From contig CAVSSX010000008.1 of assembly GCA_963730735.1 (NCBI GenBank), forward strand, positions 1 through 64,000: a DNA stretch of 64,000 nt, read 5' to 3'. This DNA comes from CAVSSX01 sp963730735 (lineage in GTDB: Bacteria > Actinomycetota > Acidimicrobiia > Acidimicrobiales > RAAP-2). The position numbers and the translations under genes were made by a program. Position 1 is the stretch's first letter; every line of letters begins with the position of its first letter. Below, in pieces: positions 33,745 through 42,535 of this stretch. The notes beneath the pieces were generated by a model, which saw only the letters and a list, made by a program, of their open reading frames with translations, did no database searches and was not told the origin of the DNA.

Positions 33745-34864
33745 ATGGGCGTGGCGCCAACGACACCAACGGCTGCCGCCGAACCCCCCGCCGCCGACGT
33801 CCGGCGCTCGCCGTTGCACCAGGCGCATCTCGACCTCGGGGCCAAGATGGTCCCCTTCGGCGGATGGGAGATGCCCCTCAGCTACCCGGCCGGGACGGTC
33901 GCCGAACACCGGGCCTGCCGCACCGCCGCCGTGGCCTTCGACGTGAGCCACCTGGGCACCGTGCGGGTGGAGGGACCCGAGGCGCTGGGCCTCTTGCAGC
34001 GGACCCTGACCAACGACCTGGGCAAGGTCGGACCGGGGCGCGCCCAGTACACGCACCTGCTGACCGAAGACGCCTCGGTGGCCGACGACATCATCGTGTG
34101 GTGGGTGGGACCCGAGCGCTTCGACGTGATGCCCAATGCCTCGAACACCACGCGGGTGCGGTCGGCCATCGGCGGCACCGACACCACGGCCGATCGGGCC
34201 ATCATCGCCGTGCAGGGTCCCGAGGCCCGGCGGCTGGTGGCCGCCGTCTCGGACGAGGCGGCGGCGGTCGGGCGCTTCCACGTGGTGTCCTTCGACTGGC
34301 GGGGGACGCCGTGCGTGGCCGCCGGCACCGGCTACACCGGTGAGGACGGCGTCGAGGTGGCCGTCCCGGCCGAGCGGGCCGAGGCGTTCTGGCACGACGT
34401 GCTGGCCGCCGGGGCGACGCCGGCCGGGCTCGGCGCCCGCGACACCCTGCGGCTCGAGGCCGGTCTGCCCCTGCACGGGCACGAGCTCGGTCCGGGCATC
34501 ACCCCGCTGCAAGCCGGCCTGGGCTGGGTCGTGGGCTGGGACAAGGGCGAGTTCGTCGGACGCCCGGCCCTCGAGCGCGAGCGGCTGGCCGGGCCGGCCC
34601 GCCGCCTGCACGGGTTGCGGACCGACGGCCGTCAGCCACCCCGGGAGGGAGCCGTCGTGACCAGCGGGGGCGCCCCGGTCGGTCCGGTGACCAGTGGGAA
34701 TTTCTCGCCGATGCTCGGGCGCGGGATCGCCCTGGCCCTGCTCGACACGCACCCGACGCCGGCCGTGGTCGGTGATCGGGTCACCGTGTCCCAGCGGGGG
34801 CGCGAGATCGACGCCACCGTGGTGGCCACGCCGTTCTGGACCTCGGGCGGCCCCGGCGTCGTGA
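33745..34864 (+). CDS. gcvT: Aminomethyltransferase (glycine cleavage T protein), fused in frame to GcvPA as written
   Basis: T protein releases ammonia from the H-protein adduct and passes the methylene to tetrahydrofolate. It reads [30 protein letters not shown] and [13 protein letters not shown], with the catalytic Asp region, then [11 protein letters not shown] and [20 protein letters not shown]. It follows TAGGCT at 33733 by six bases. The frame continues without a stop through SGGPGVV into gcvPA. In the +1 frame TGA at 34862-34864 overlaps GTG 34861 of gcvPA as GTGA, a common coupling form. A single inserted base near 34830-34855 could therefore have produced the fusion. Confidence 0.88.
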
Positions 34865-36240
34865 GCGACTACCTGCCCCACACCGAGGCCGAGCTGGCCT
34901 CCATGCTGGCCTTCCTCGGTCTCTCGTCGCTGGACGACCTGTTCGCGGCGGTGCCCGACGCCCTCCGGGTGACCGGCGAGCTGGCGCTCGAGCCCGGCCG
35001 GCCCGAGCCCGACGTGGCCGACCACCTGGGCCGGCTGGCCGAGGCCAACGCCGCCCGGAGCGATCGCCTGGTGTGCTTCGCCGGCGGCGGGGCCTACGAC
35101 CACGAGGTGCCGCCGGTCGTCCGGGCCCTCGCCGGGCGCTCGGAGTTCGTGACCTCGTACACCCCCTACCAGGCCGAGGTGGCCCAAGGGGTGCTGCAGG
35201 CGGTGTTCGAGTTCCAGACCATGGCGTCACGGCTGTCGGGGCTGCCGGTGGCCAACGCCTCGCTCTACGACGGGGCGAGCGCCCTCGTCGAGGGGGTCAA
35301 CCTCGGCGTGGCGGCCAGCGGCCGGTCGACCGTGTGGCTGTCGGCCGGGGTGCATCCGAATTGGCGGGCGGTGTTGGCCACCTTCGTGGCCGGCACCGGT
35401 CACCGACTGGTCGAGGTGGGTCTGGTCGACGGGGCCACGGCGTGGCCCGAGGCGACCGGGGACGAGCCGCCAGGGGTGGTGGTCGTCGGGTATCCCAATT
35501 ACCTGGGTTGCCTCGAGGACCTGGCCGCCGCCCGGGCGCTCTGTGACCGCCACGGCGCCGTCCTGGTGGTGGCGGCCGACCCCGTGTCGACCGGCATCCT
35601 GCGGACCCCGGGGGAGTGGGGTGCCGACGTGGTGATCGGCGAGGGCCAGGCCTTCGGGACCGCCCTCAGCTTCGGTGGTCCCTACCTCGGACTGTTCGCC
35701 TGCGCCGCCGAGCACGTCCGGCGCCTGCCCGGACGCCTGGTCGGCGAGACGGTCGACCGTGAGGGCATCCGCGCCTACGTGACCACGCTGCGGGCGCGCG
35801 AGCAGGACATCCGGCGGGAGAAGGCCACCTCCAACGTCTGCACCAACCAGACCCTGATGGCCGTGACGGCCGCCGTCCAGCTGGGTTGGCTGGGCACCGC
35901 CGGCCTGGCCGAGGTGGCGCTGCGGTGCGCCCGGGCCACCCGGTACTGCCGCGACGGCCTCCTCGCCCTCGACGGCGTGACGTCGCTCACCGGGGACACG
36001 CCGGTGGTGCGGGAGTTCGCCGTGCGCACGCCGGTGCCGGCCCGCACCGTGGTGGAGCGGCTGGCCGAGGAGGGCTTCCTGGCCGGCCTGGCCCTGGTGG
36101 ACCTGGTCGGCGAGGGCGGCGACGGCTCGGTCGGGGCCGACGACGCCGAGTACGGGCTCCTGGTGGCGGTGACCGAGCGCCGGACCCGGGCCGAGATCGA
36201 CGCCTACGTGGCGGCGGTCGACAAGGCGGTCCGCCGGTGA
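34861..36240 (+). CDS. gcvPA: Glycine dehydrogenase (decarboxylating), P protein subunit 1
   Basis: The N-terminal half of split P protein reads [60 protein letters not shown], and later GPYLGLFACAAEHVRRLPGR, then TLRAREQDIRREKATSNVCT. It lacks the PLP lysine, which is in GcvPB, as expected. Residues 373-831 of the continuous gcvT frame correspond to this protein. GTG 34861 is the proposed separate start, giving 459 residues. gcvPB starts ten bases after its stop. Confidence 0.9.
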   Translation: MSDYLPHTEAELASMLAFLGLSSLDDLFAAVPDALRVTGELALEPGRPEPDVADHLGRLAEANAARSDRLVCFAGGGAYDHEVPPVVRALAGRSEFVTSYTPYQAEVAQGVLQAVFEFQTMASRLSGLPVANASLYDGASALVEGVNLGVAASGRSTVWLSAGVHPNWRAVLATFVAGTGHRLVEVGLVDGATAWPEATGDEPPGVVVVGYPNYLGCLEDLAAARALCDRHGAVLVVAADPVSTGILRTPGEWGADVVIGEGQAFGTALSFGGPYLGLFACAAEHVRRLPGRLVGETVDREGIRAYVTTLRAREQDIRREKATSNVCTNQTLMAVTAAVQLGWLGTAGLAEVALRCARATRYCRDGLLALDGVTSLTGDTPVVREFAVRTPVPARTVVERLAEEGFLAGLALVDLVGEGGDGSVGADDAEYGLLVAVTERRTRAEIDAYVAAVDKAVRR

Positions 36241-36249
36241 GCGCCGCCG

Positions 36250-37788
36250 GTGGGCGGGCCACCGAGCGCGCCGCTGTTGGGCCACGACGCCGAGCCGACG
36301 CTGTTCGAGCTCTCCGAGCCCGGCCGGCACAGCCACCAGCTGCGGACCACCGGCATCCCCGAGCTCGGCCTGGAGGACCTGGTGCCGGCGGCCCACCGGC
36401 GCGACGTCCCGCTCGACCTGGCCGAGGTGTCCGAGCGCGACCTGGTCGGCCACTTCACCCGCTTGAGCCACCGCCAGTTCTCGGTCGACCTCGGGGCGTA
36501 CCCGCTCGGGTCGTGCACCATGAAGTACAACCCCAAGCTCTGCGACGCCGTGGCCGCCCTGCCCGGCCTGGCCGGGGTCCACCCGGGGGCGCCGGCCTCG
36601 TTGACCCAGGGGTGGCTGGCCCTGCTGGTGCAGCTGGAGGAGGCCCTCTGCGAGATCACCGGCATGGCCGGGGCCACCCTGCAACCGGCGGCCGGGGCGG
36701 CCGGCGAGCTGACCGGGCTGCTGCTGATGCGGGCGTGGCACGACGCCCACGGCGAGGACCGGCGGCGGGTGATCATCCCCGACTCGGCCCACGGCACCAA
36801 CCCGGCCTCGGTGACCCTGGGGGGCTACGAGGTCACCACCGTCCCGAGCGACGAGCGGGGCTGCGTCGACATGGCCGCCCTCCGGGGGGTGCTCGACACC
36901 GACGTCGCCGGGATCATGCTCACCAATCCCAACACCCTGGGGCTGTTCGAAGAGGACATCGCCGAGATCGCCGCCGCCGTCCACGAGGTGGGCGGCCTCT
37001 TGTACTACGACGGGGCCAACCTGAACGCCATCCTGGGCGTCGTCCGACCCGGCGACATGGGTTTCGACATCGTGCACATGAACCTGCACAAGACGTTCGC
37101 CACGCCCCACGGCGGTGGCGGTCCGGGCGCCGGGCCGGTGGCCGTCGCCGAGCGGTTGCTCCCGTTCCTCCCCGGTCCCCGTCCGGTCAAGCTGGCCGAG
37201 GGGGAGGGGAGGCCCGAGGCGGACGAGCCGGGCACCGAGGGGATCGGCGGCCGCTACGGCTGGTCGACCCCGCCCCGCTCCATCGGTCGGGTCCACTCCT
37301 GGCACGGCAACGCCCTGGTGCTGGCCCGGGCCCTCACCTACATCGAGGTCCACGGGGCCGACGGCCTGCGCCGGGTGGCCGAGCGGGCCGTGCTCAACGC
37401 CAACTGGCTGCGCCAGCGTCTCGGGGCCGCCTACGACGTGCCGTTCGACCGACCCTGCATGCACGAGGTGGTGCTGGCCGCCTCGACGCTGCGGCGCCAG
37501 CACGGGGTGAAGGCGCTCGACGTGGCCAAGCGCCTCTTGGAGGAGGGCTTCCACTCGCCGACCGTGTACTTCCCGCTCATCGTGGACGAGGCGATCATGA
37601 TCGAGCCGACCGAGACCGAGAGCCTCCAGACGCTCGAGGCGCTGGCCGAGGCGCTCGAGGCCATCGCCGCCGAGGCGGCCGAGGACCCCGAGCAGTCGGC
37701 GGCTGCCCCCCGCACGACGCCGGTGCGCCGGGTCGACGAGGCCCGGGCGGCCCGCACCCTCGTCCCGACCTTCGACGCCCGTCCCTGA
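36250..37788 (+). CDS. gcvPB: Glycine dehydrogenase (decarboxylating), P protein subunit 2
   Basis: The 512-residue PLP-dependent subunit decarboxylates glycine and loads the aminomethyl group on GcvH. Landmarks are SVDLGAYPLGSCTMKYNPKL, TLQPAAGAAGELTGLLLMRA, IPDSAHGTNPASV, LYYDGANLNAI and the PLP lysine 281 in HMNLHKTFATPHGGGGPG. The last 60 residues are Ala/Glu-rich. GTG 36250 is taken as the start; no clear Shine-Dalgarno is seen, and coupling to gcvPA is likely. Confidence 0.93.
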   Translation: MGGPPSAPLLGHDAEPTLFELSEPGRHSHQLRTTGIPELGLEDLVPAAHRRDVPLDLAEVSERDLVGHFTRLSHRQFSVDLGAYPLGSCTMKYNPKLCDAVAALPGLAGVHPGAPASLTQGWLALLVQLEEALCEITGMAGATLQPAAGAAGELTGLLLMRAWHDAHGEDRRRVIIPDSAHGTNPASVTLGGYEVTTVPSDERGCVDMAALRGVLDTDVAGIMLTNPNTLGLFEEDIAEIAAAVHEVGGLLYYDGANLNAILGVVRPGDMGFDIVHMNLHKTFATPHGGGGPGAGPVAVAERLLPFLPGPRPVKLAEGEGRPEADEPGTEGIGGRYGWSTPPRSIGRVHSWHGNALVLARALTYIEVHGADGLRRVAERAVLNANWLRQRLGAAYDVPFDRPCMHEVVLAASTLRRQHGVKALDVAKRLLEEGFHSPTVYFPLIVDEAIMIEPTETESLQTLEALAEALEAIAAEAAEDPEQSAAAPRTTPVRRVDEARAARTLVPTFDARP

Positions 37789-37804
37789 GCGGGAGGTCGG
37801 CCAG

Positions 37805-37975
37805 ATGGCGTCCGACGGGCCGGCCGTGGTGCTCCGGGGCCCGGCCAACACCGCCCCCGAGGCCATCGTCGGCCCCTTCGAGTCGATGGCCACGGCCCGG
37901 GCGTGGGCCGAGGCCCATCCGAGGCCGGGCGGCTACAGCGTGGCCCAGGCGCTCACCGCACCCGGCGACACCTGA
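37805..37975 (+). CDS. Small conserved-looking protein of unknown function
   Basis: ATG 37805 has GGGAGG ten bases upstream and lies 16 bases after gcvPB. The 56-residue product contains GPFESMATARAWAEAHPRPG followed by GYSVAQALTAP, a pattern like short actinobacterial proteins with a GPF...A..WA motif. Codon third positions are nearly all G or C, as in its neighbours. No function is known. It may be the last gene of the gcv operon. Confidence 0.55.
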   Translation: MASDGPAVVLRGPANTAPEAIVGPFESMATARAWAEAHPRPGGYSVAQALTAPGDT

Positions 37976-38018
37976 GGGCGCCCCGGTCGGCCACCCTCGC
38001 CCGGCGGCACTCGTCGGC

Positions 38019-38378
38019 TCAGCCGGCGGCGGCCTGCCCGACGCAGAACTCGTTGCCCTCGGGGTCCTCGAGCACCGTCCAGACGGCGCCCCACTCGTCG
38101 TGGTCCGAGCGGCGCACCGCCCCGAGCCCCACCAGGCGGTCGACCTCGGCCAGGCGATCGGTGGCGGTGAGGTCGACGTGGACCCGGTTCTTCGCCGTCT
38201 TGCCCTCCGGCACGGCCACGAAGAACCAGCTCGGTCGGTCGGGCGCCGCGTCGTCGATCGAGGCGAAGTGCGGGCTCGCCCCGTCGTCCACCGGCCGGTC
38301 GAGCGCGGCCGACCAGAAGGCGGCCAGGGTCACCGGGTCCGAGGCATCGAAGGTCACGTGGGCGAGGGCCACTCCCAT
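38019..38378 (-). CDS. VOC-fold (glyoxalase-like) protein
   Basis: The 119-residue single VOC domain reads LAHVTFDASDPVTLAAFWSA, ASPHFASIDDA, NRVHVDLTATDRLAEVDRLV, and TVLEDPEGNEFCVGQ at the end. This is the usual Glyoxalase_6 subgroup, with VHVDL as the metal-site strand. The substrate is unknown. ATG 38378 is chosen because homology begins at MGVALAHVTF. The gene lies ten bases after the class II aldolase gene on the same strand. Confidence 0.8.
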   Translation of the reverse strand: MGVALAHVTFDASDPVTLAAFWSAALDRPVDDGASPHFASIDDAAPDRPSWFFVAVPEGKTAKNRVHVDLTATDRLAEVDRLVGLGAVRRSDHDEWGAVWTVLEDPEGNEFCVGQAAAG

Positions 38379-38388
38379 CGGTGGCCGC

Positions 38389-39150
38389 TCAGTCGAAGAG
38401 GTGGGGCTGGTCGGCCAGCAGCCGCTGGAGGAGCGGCTGGAAGTTGAACCACCCACCCAGGTGCGTGCCGACCTGGTCCCGGGTCGTCTGGGCGTGGCGG
38501 TGCTCGATGGGGATCGGCGTGCCGGCCGCCTGGGCCAGGAGCTGGGCCTGGCACGAGCGCTCCATGGTGATGAACCACCAGGCGGCCTCCTCGACCGAGT
38601 GGCCCACGGTCAACAGGCCGTGGTTGCGCAGGATCACCGCCTTGTGGTCGCCCAGGGCGTGGGCGATGCGCTTGCCCTCGTCGAGGTCGAGCACCACCCC
38701 GGTGTAGTCGTCGAACAGCCCGTGGTCCTCGTAGAAGGCGCAGGCGTCCTGGGTCAGCGGGTCGAGCAGGCGCCCGAGGGTCGAGAAGGCCTTGCCGTGG
38801 AGGGAGTGGGAGTGGGCGGCGGCCACGGCGTCGGGTCGGGCGGCGTGGATCTGGCTGTGGATGGCAAAGGCCGCCGTGTTGAGCAGCCCGTCACCTTCGA
38901 CCACCTCGCCCTGCTCGTTGACCAGGATCAGGTCCTTCACCTCGAGCACGCCGAAGGATGTGCCGAACGGGTTCACCCAGAAGTGGTCCAGCCGTTCGGG
39001 GTCGCGGGCCGTGATGTGGCCAGCCACCCCCTCGTCGAACCCGAACCGGTTGAAGAGCCGGAAGGCGGCCACCAGCATCTGTTGGCGGTGCAGCCGCTCG
39101 GCCGCCGGGGTCTCGGCGGGGACGGGCGTGGGTCGGCGGAGTTCGGGCAT
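38389..39150 (-). CDS. Class II aldolase/adducin-family protein
   Basis: The 253-residue protein has FDEGVAGHITARDPE, the metal-binding AAAHSHSLHGKAF and a second histidine region KAVILRNHGLLTVGHSVEEA, all typical of the aldolase II fold. FWVNPFGTSFGVLEVKDLIL is also diagnostic. Members split or epimerise phosphosugars with zinc, but this long form without a kinase partner is often of unknown substrate. ATG 39150 follows GGAGGCGTCC. Confidence 0.82.
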   Translation of the reverse strand: MPELRRPTPVPAETPAAERLHRQQMLVAAFRLFNRFGFDEGVAGHITARDPERLDHFWVNPFGTSFGVLEVKDLILVNEQGEVVEGDGLLNTAAFAIHSQIHAARPDAVAAAHSHSLHGKAFSTLGRLLDPLTQDACAFYEDHGLFDDYTGVVLDLDEGKRIAHALGDHKAVILRNHGLLTVGHSVEEAAWWFITMERSCQAQLLAQAAGTPIPIEHRHAQTTRDQVGTHLGGWFNFQPLLQRLLADQPHLFD

Positions 39151-39209
39151 GGACGCCTCCTCGGGTCGATCGTGGCCAGTCTAGGACCGAGGGCCTGGCG
39201 GATCCGGCC

Positions 39210-39578
39210 TCAGAGGGTGGCCAGCGCCAGCCCGGCGGCGGCCGCCCCGAGGGCCACGGCCATCCCGCCCAGCGTGTACACCGTGGCCTGGACGTAGAGG
39301 CGGTCCTCGACGAGCTGGACCGACTCCCACGAGGCGGTCGACCAGGTGGTCAGGCCGCCGCAGAAGCCGGTGCCGACGATCAGCCGCTCGTGGGCCGACA
39401 GACCGTGGTGCCACATGAGGCCGGTCAGCACGCCGAGGATCAGGGACCCGGTCACGTTGATGAGCAGGGTGCCCAGCGGGAACGTCCCGCGATGGCGGCT
39501 GCGGACCAGGTTGTCCACCACGTACCGGGCGACCGCCCCCACGCCGCCGGCCGCCGCCACGATCAGGGCCAGGGTCAT
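39210..39578 (-). CDS. crcB: Fluoride exporter CrcB/Fluc, first subunit
   Basis: The 122-residue, four-helix membrane protein reads GGVGAVARYVVDNLVRSR, PLGTLLINVTGSLILGVLTG and VGTGFCGGLTTWSTASWESV. These are the conserved G-R-N-G-F-T-S positions of Fluc channels. Its ATG overlaps the stop of the upstream crcB (ATGA). Two different crcB genes in tandem suggest a heterodimer. Expression is likely controlled by the fluoride riboswitch before the pair. Confidence 0.92.
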   Translation of the reverse strand: MTLALIVAAAGGVGAVARYVVDNLVRSRHRGTFPLGTLLINVTGSLILGVLTGLMWHHGLSAHERLIVGTGFCGGLTTWSTASWESVQLVEDRLYVQATVYTLGGMAVALGAAAAGLALATL

Positions 39579-40024
39579 CCGAGCACCACCCGACGCGGCC
39601 AGAGCAGGGCGACGCCGGCCTTGCCCACGACGACCGCCGTCAGCCCGGCCACCAGCGAGGCGGCCAGGTAGAGGGCCCCGGTGCCCACGTCGCCCCCCTT
39701 GCCGAGCACCGCCACCTCGACCATCAGGGTCGAGTACGTCGTCCACCCCCCGAGGAGGCCCGTCCCGAACAGCGGCCGCAACCATCGCGGCGGGTGGTCG
39801 GCCCGGCCGATGGCCGCCAGCAGGGCGCCCAGGGCCAGGGCGCCCGAGGCGTTGATGACGAAGGTGACCCATGGGAAGCCACCGGTCGGCGTGGGCCAGG
39901 TGACGTCCAGCCCGTAGCGGGCCAGGGTGCCGACGAGCCCGCCCACCAGCACGGCCACCAGCAGCACCGGATCGGACCACGGTTGACGGGGGGCGAGATC
40001 GGGATCGATCCCGGCGGGGGTCAT
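39575..40024 (-). CDS. crcB: Fluoride exporter CrcB/Fluc, second subunit
   Basis: From ATG 40024 the 149-residue protein has a polar start, then LVGTLARYGLDVTWPTPTGG, FPWVTFVINASGALALGALL and LFGTGLLGGWTTYSTLMVEV, matching CrcB. The frame is open further upstream, but that part would include the riboswitch, so it is excluded. A strong Shine-Dalgarno (GAGAGGAGGAGGAA, about 40101-40114) lies near GTG 40095 of a short frame. That frame ends exactly over this ATG, which suggests coupled translation. Confidence 0.88.
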   Translation of the reverse strand: MTPAGIDPDLAPRQPWSDPVLLVAVLVGGLVGTLARYGLDVTWPTPTGGFPWVTFVINASGALALGALLAAIGRADHPPRWLRPLFGTGLLGGWTTYSTLMVEVAVLGKGGDVGTGALYLAASLVAGLTAVVVGKAGVALLWPRRVVLG

Positions 40025-40095
40025 GCCGGCTGGATCGACGCCGGCTGGGTCCGGCCGGTCGCCGGCCGGTCGCTGCCGAACGGTGTCTCGGGCAC
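40021..40095 (-). CDS. 24-codon leader ORF between fluoride riboswitch and crcB
   Basis: GTG 40095 lies six bases after the GGAGGAGGAA Shine-Dalgarno. It encodes a 24-residue peptide (MPETPFGSDR start) ending in TGA that overlaps the crcB ATG. It may be a coupling leader, or the true N-terminus of CrcB separated by a one-base deletion. Confidence 0.35.
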   Translation of the reverse strand: MPETPFGSDRPATGRTQPASIQPA

Positions 40096-40118
40096 GGGCG
40101 GTTCCTCCTCCTCTCGGA

Positions 40119-40190
40119 ACAGGAACCATCAGCCCGGGGCGGTTCTGCCGGCCGGGTCGCCCCGGTCGGCCACGGCGGGATCCATCGCCG
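40119..40190 (-). promoter_or_regulatory. Fluoride riboswitch (crcB motif)
   Basis: Read on the minus strand the element begins GGCGATGGATCCCGCC, contains AGAACCGCCCCGGGC and ends GCTGATGGTTCCTG. These are the invariant parts of the crcB RNA motif (GGNGAUGG, AACCGCC, GCUGAUGRYNCC). It sits directly before the two crcB genes. A TACGAT -10 candidate (40204-40209, minus) lies about 14 bases before it. Fluoride binding would switch on exporter synthesis. Confidence 0.88.
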
Positions 40191-40239
40191 CTACAGCCCG
40201 GTCATCGTACCGCCGCCCCGAAGGGGAGGGGGCCCCGGT

Positions 40240-41730
40240 CTAGGCGGCGACCGGGAGCCCGTCCATGTTGGCCACGTCCTGCTTCTTCGCCGTGAGCAGC
40301 ACCGCCGAGACGATGGCGGCCAGGCCGAGCAGGACGGCACCCACGATGAAGCCCACCGTGTAGCCGTGGATCGCCGCCAGCTGCTGGCTGGCCGCCGAGG
40401 AGCCGTGGACGACCAGGTAGCTGGCGGTGGCCGAGGCGGCCAGCGTGTTCAACAGGGCGGTGCCGAGCGACCCGCCGACCTGCTGGCTGGTGTTGAACAG
40501 GGCGCCGGCGACCCCGGCGTCGTGCTCGCCGACACCCAGCAGGGCCGTGCTCGACAGGGGGACGAACGCCGTCCCGAGACCCAGGCTGATCAGCAGTTCG
40601 GCCGGCAGGATGTGCGCCACGTAGCTGGTGTGGACGCCGATCTGGGTCAGCCAGATCAGGCCCAGGCAGCCGCTCAGGAAGCCGAACACCATCAGGGGCC
40701 TCGGGCCGAAGCGGGGCAGGAGCCGGGCGGCCAGGGTGGCGGCCACGATGATCCCGGCCGAGAACGGCAGGAAGGCGATGCCCGACTTGAGGGCCGAGTA
40801 GTGCAGGGTCCCCTGGAAGTAGAAGGTGAGGAACAGGAACATCCCGAACAGCCCGGCCCCGGCCAGGAACGACCCGAGGTACGAGGCGCCGCGGTTGCGG
40901 TCGAGGACGACCCGCATGGGGAGCAGCGGGTGGGCCGTCCGCACCTCGATGACCAAGAAGGCGGCGAGCAGCACCACGGCCAGGCCGATGAACGACAGGG
41001 TGCCGCCGGCCGTCCAGCCGTCCTGGCTGGCCAGGGTGAAGCCGTAGACCAGGGCGACCAGGCCGGCGGTCACGGTCACGGCGCCGGGGATGTCGTAGTG
41101 GGTGTCCCCGGTGGCCCGGGACTCGTGCACCAGGCGGTAGCCGGCGGCGGCGGCCAGGAGCGAGATCGGGACGTTGACCAGCAGGCACCAGCGCCACGAG
41201 GCGTACTCGGTCAAGAGGCCGCCCAGGATGAGGCCGATGGCCGCCCCACCGCCGGAGATGGCCCCGTAGACACCGAAGGCCTGGGCCCGCTCCTTGGGCT
41301 CGGTGAAGGTGACCGAGATGAGCGACAGGGCCGCCGGGGCCATCAGGGCGGCGAAGGCCCCCTGGAGGGCCCGGGCGCCGAAGAGCATCCCGGCCGAGGT
41401 GGCCGCCCCACCGAGGGCCGACGAGGCGGCGAAGCCCAGCAGGCCGACGATGAAGATGCGCTTGCGCCCCATGAAGTCGGCGATCCGGCCGCCGAGCAGC
41501 AGCAGCCCGCCGAAGGCCAGGGTGTAGGCGGTGATGACCCACTGGCGGTCAGCCGTCGAGATGTGCAGCGAGTGCTGGGCCGAGGGCAGGGCGATGGTGA
41601 CGATCGAGGCGTCGAGGACCACCATCAGCTGGGCGATGGCGATCACGGCCAGGGCCAGCCAGCGGCGCGGGTCGGCGCCTCGGTCGAACGTGTCGACGGC
41701 GTCGGTCGGAAGATGAGTGGTGTCGGACAT
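40240..41730 (-). CDS. MFS drug exporter, DHA2 (EmrB/QacA) family
   Basis: The 496-residue protein has 14 predicted membrane helices. The DHA2 motifs are present: LMVVLDASIVTIALPSAQHS in helix 1, WVITAYTLAFGGLLLLGGRI and ADFMGRKRIF of motif A. ARALQGAFAALMAPAALSLI also fits. Members export drugs, dyes or other hydrophobic compounds by proton antiport. It follows a tetR gene on the same strand, 79 bases apart, and is probably repressed by it. Confidence 0.9.
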   Translation of the reverse strand: MSDTTHLPTDAVDTFDRGADPRRWLALAVIAIAQLMVVLDASIVTIALPSAQHSLHISTADRQWVITAYTLAFGGLLLLGGRIADFMGRKRIFIVGLLGFAASSALGGAATSAGMLFGARALQGAFAALMAPAALSLISVTFTEPKERAQAFGVYGAISGGGAAIGLILGGLLTEYASWRWCLLVNVPISLLAAAAGYRLVHESRATGDTHYDIPGAVTVTAGLVALVYGFTLASQDGWTAGGTLSFIGLAVVLLAAFLVIEVRTAHPLLPMRVVLDRNRGASYLGSFLAGAGLFGMFLFLTFYFQGTLHYSALKSGIAFLPFSAGIIVAATLAARLLPRFGPRPLMVFGFLSGCLGLIWLTQIGVHTSYVAHILPAELLISLGLGTAFVPLSSTALLGVGEHDAGVAGALFNTSQQVGGSLGTALLNTLAASATASYLVVHGSSAASQQLAAIHGYTVGFIVGAVLLGLAAIVSAVLLTAKKQDVANMDGLPVAA

Positions 41731-41809
41731 AACGGCCTCGGTTCGTGGGGTGCGAGTGGGGTCGGGGAGAAAGGGCGGGGGGCGTGGGTGACGCTAGGAA
41801 GCGGGTGTA

Positions 41810-42412
41810 TCAGTGGGCGAGCATGGGTAGCAGGATCTCGTCGACCAGGTGGGTGACGAAGGCGTCGTCGAGCGGCGCGCCCAGCACCAGGTTCCGGGTG
41901 AGGAGCATCGCCGTCATCACCTCGGTGAGGGTCCCGGCGTCGGCGTCGGCCGGGACCTCGCCCCGCCCGACGGCCCGGGCCACCAGCTCTCGGGTGACCT
42001 CGGACTTGGCGTCCACCATCTGGTTGCGCATCTGCTCGGCCAGTACCGGGTCCGATTGCATGGCCCGCAGCACGCCGGCGATGAAGGCGCCGTCCTCACT
42101 GGTCACGGCGTCGCACATGGTGGAGAGGAAGGCCACCAGGTCGTTGCGGAGCGACCCGGTGTCGGGGAGGTCGTAGGGGGTCGAACTGGCCCGGCAACGC
42201 ACGGCCTCGACGACCACCTCGGCCTTTCCGGACCAGTGGCGGTAGATGGTGGCCTTGGAGGCGTGGGCCCGCTCGGCCAGCGCGTCCATGCTGAAACGGT
42301 CGTAGCCGACCTCGGCCACCAGTTCGAGGGCCGCCCGTAGGATGTGCTCGCGCGGCTCGGCCCGAGGTGTGCTGCGGGCCAGGGTGTTGCTGTCGGTCAT
42401 CGGCTCGGCCAT
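41810..42412 (-). CDS. TetR-family repressor of the MFS exporter
   Basis: The 200-residue regulator has the N-terminal TetR helix-turn-helix (REHILRAALELVAEVGYDRF, MDALAERAHASKATIYRHWS) and a TetR_C-type ligand domain. Two inverted repeats with ACGAAAC/GTTTCGT half-sites lie just before the gene and are good operators for it. It is the first gene of a tetR-MFS unit, so autoregulation and ligand-induced export are expected. Confidence 0.88.
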   Translation of the reverse strand: MAEPMTDSNTLARSTPRAEPREHILRAALELVAEVGYDRFSMDALAERAHASKATIYRHWSGKAEVVVEAVRCRASSTPYDLPDTGSLRNDLVAFLSTMCDAVTSEDGAFIAGVLRAMQSDPVLAEQMRNQMVDAKSEVTRELVARAVGRGEVPADADAGTLTEVMTAMLLTRNLVLGAPLDDAFVTHLVDEILLPMLAH

Positions 42413-42429
42413 CGGGTGTCCAGTGGTAG

Positions 42430-42444
42430 ACGAAACGGTTTCGT
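42430..42444. promoter_or_regulatory. TetR operator 1, ACGAAAC-G-GTTTCGT
   Basis: A perfect 15-base inverted repeat 18 bases before tetR. Confidence 0.6.
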
Positions 42445-42467
42445 ACTCATGGTAAAGGAACCACGAG

Positions 42468-42485
42468 CGAAACGCAATAGTTTCG
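42468..42485. promoter_or_regulatory. TetR operator 2, CGAAAC-N6-GTTTCG
   Basis: A second copy of the same half-sites, 38 bases from the first and with a wider spacer. Confidence 0.5.
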
Positions 42486-42535
42486 TTGCTGGAATCCCGG
42501 GCGACCCGGCGGGGCCGGCGGGGCCGGCCGCCCGC

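Noticed and set aside
33700..33745. Glycine riboswitch before gcvT
   Set aside because: The upstream sequence is coding for the small nuclease-fold protein, and there is no room for a riboswitch.
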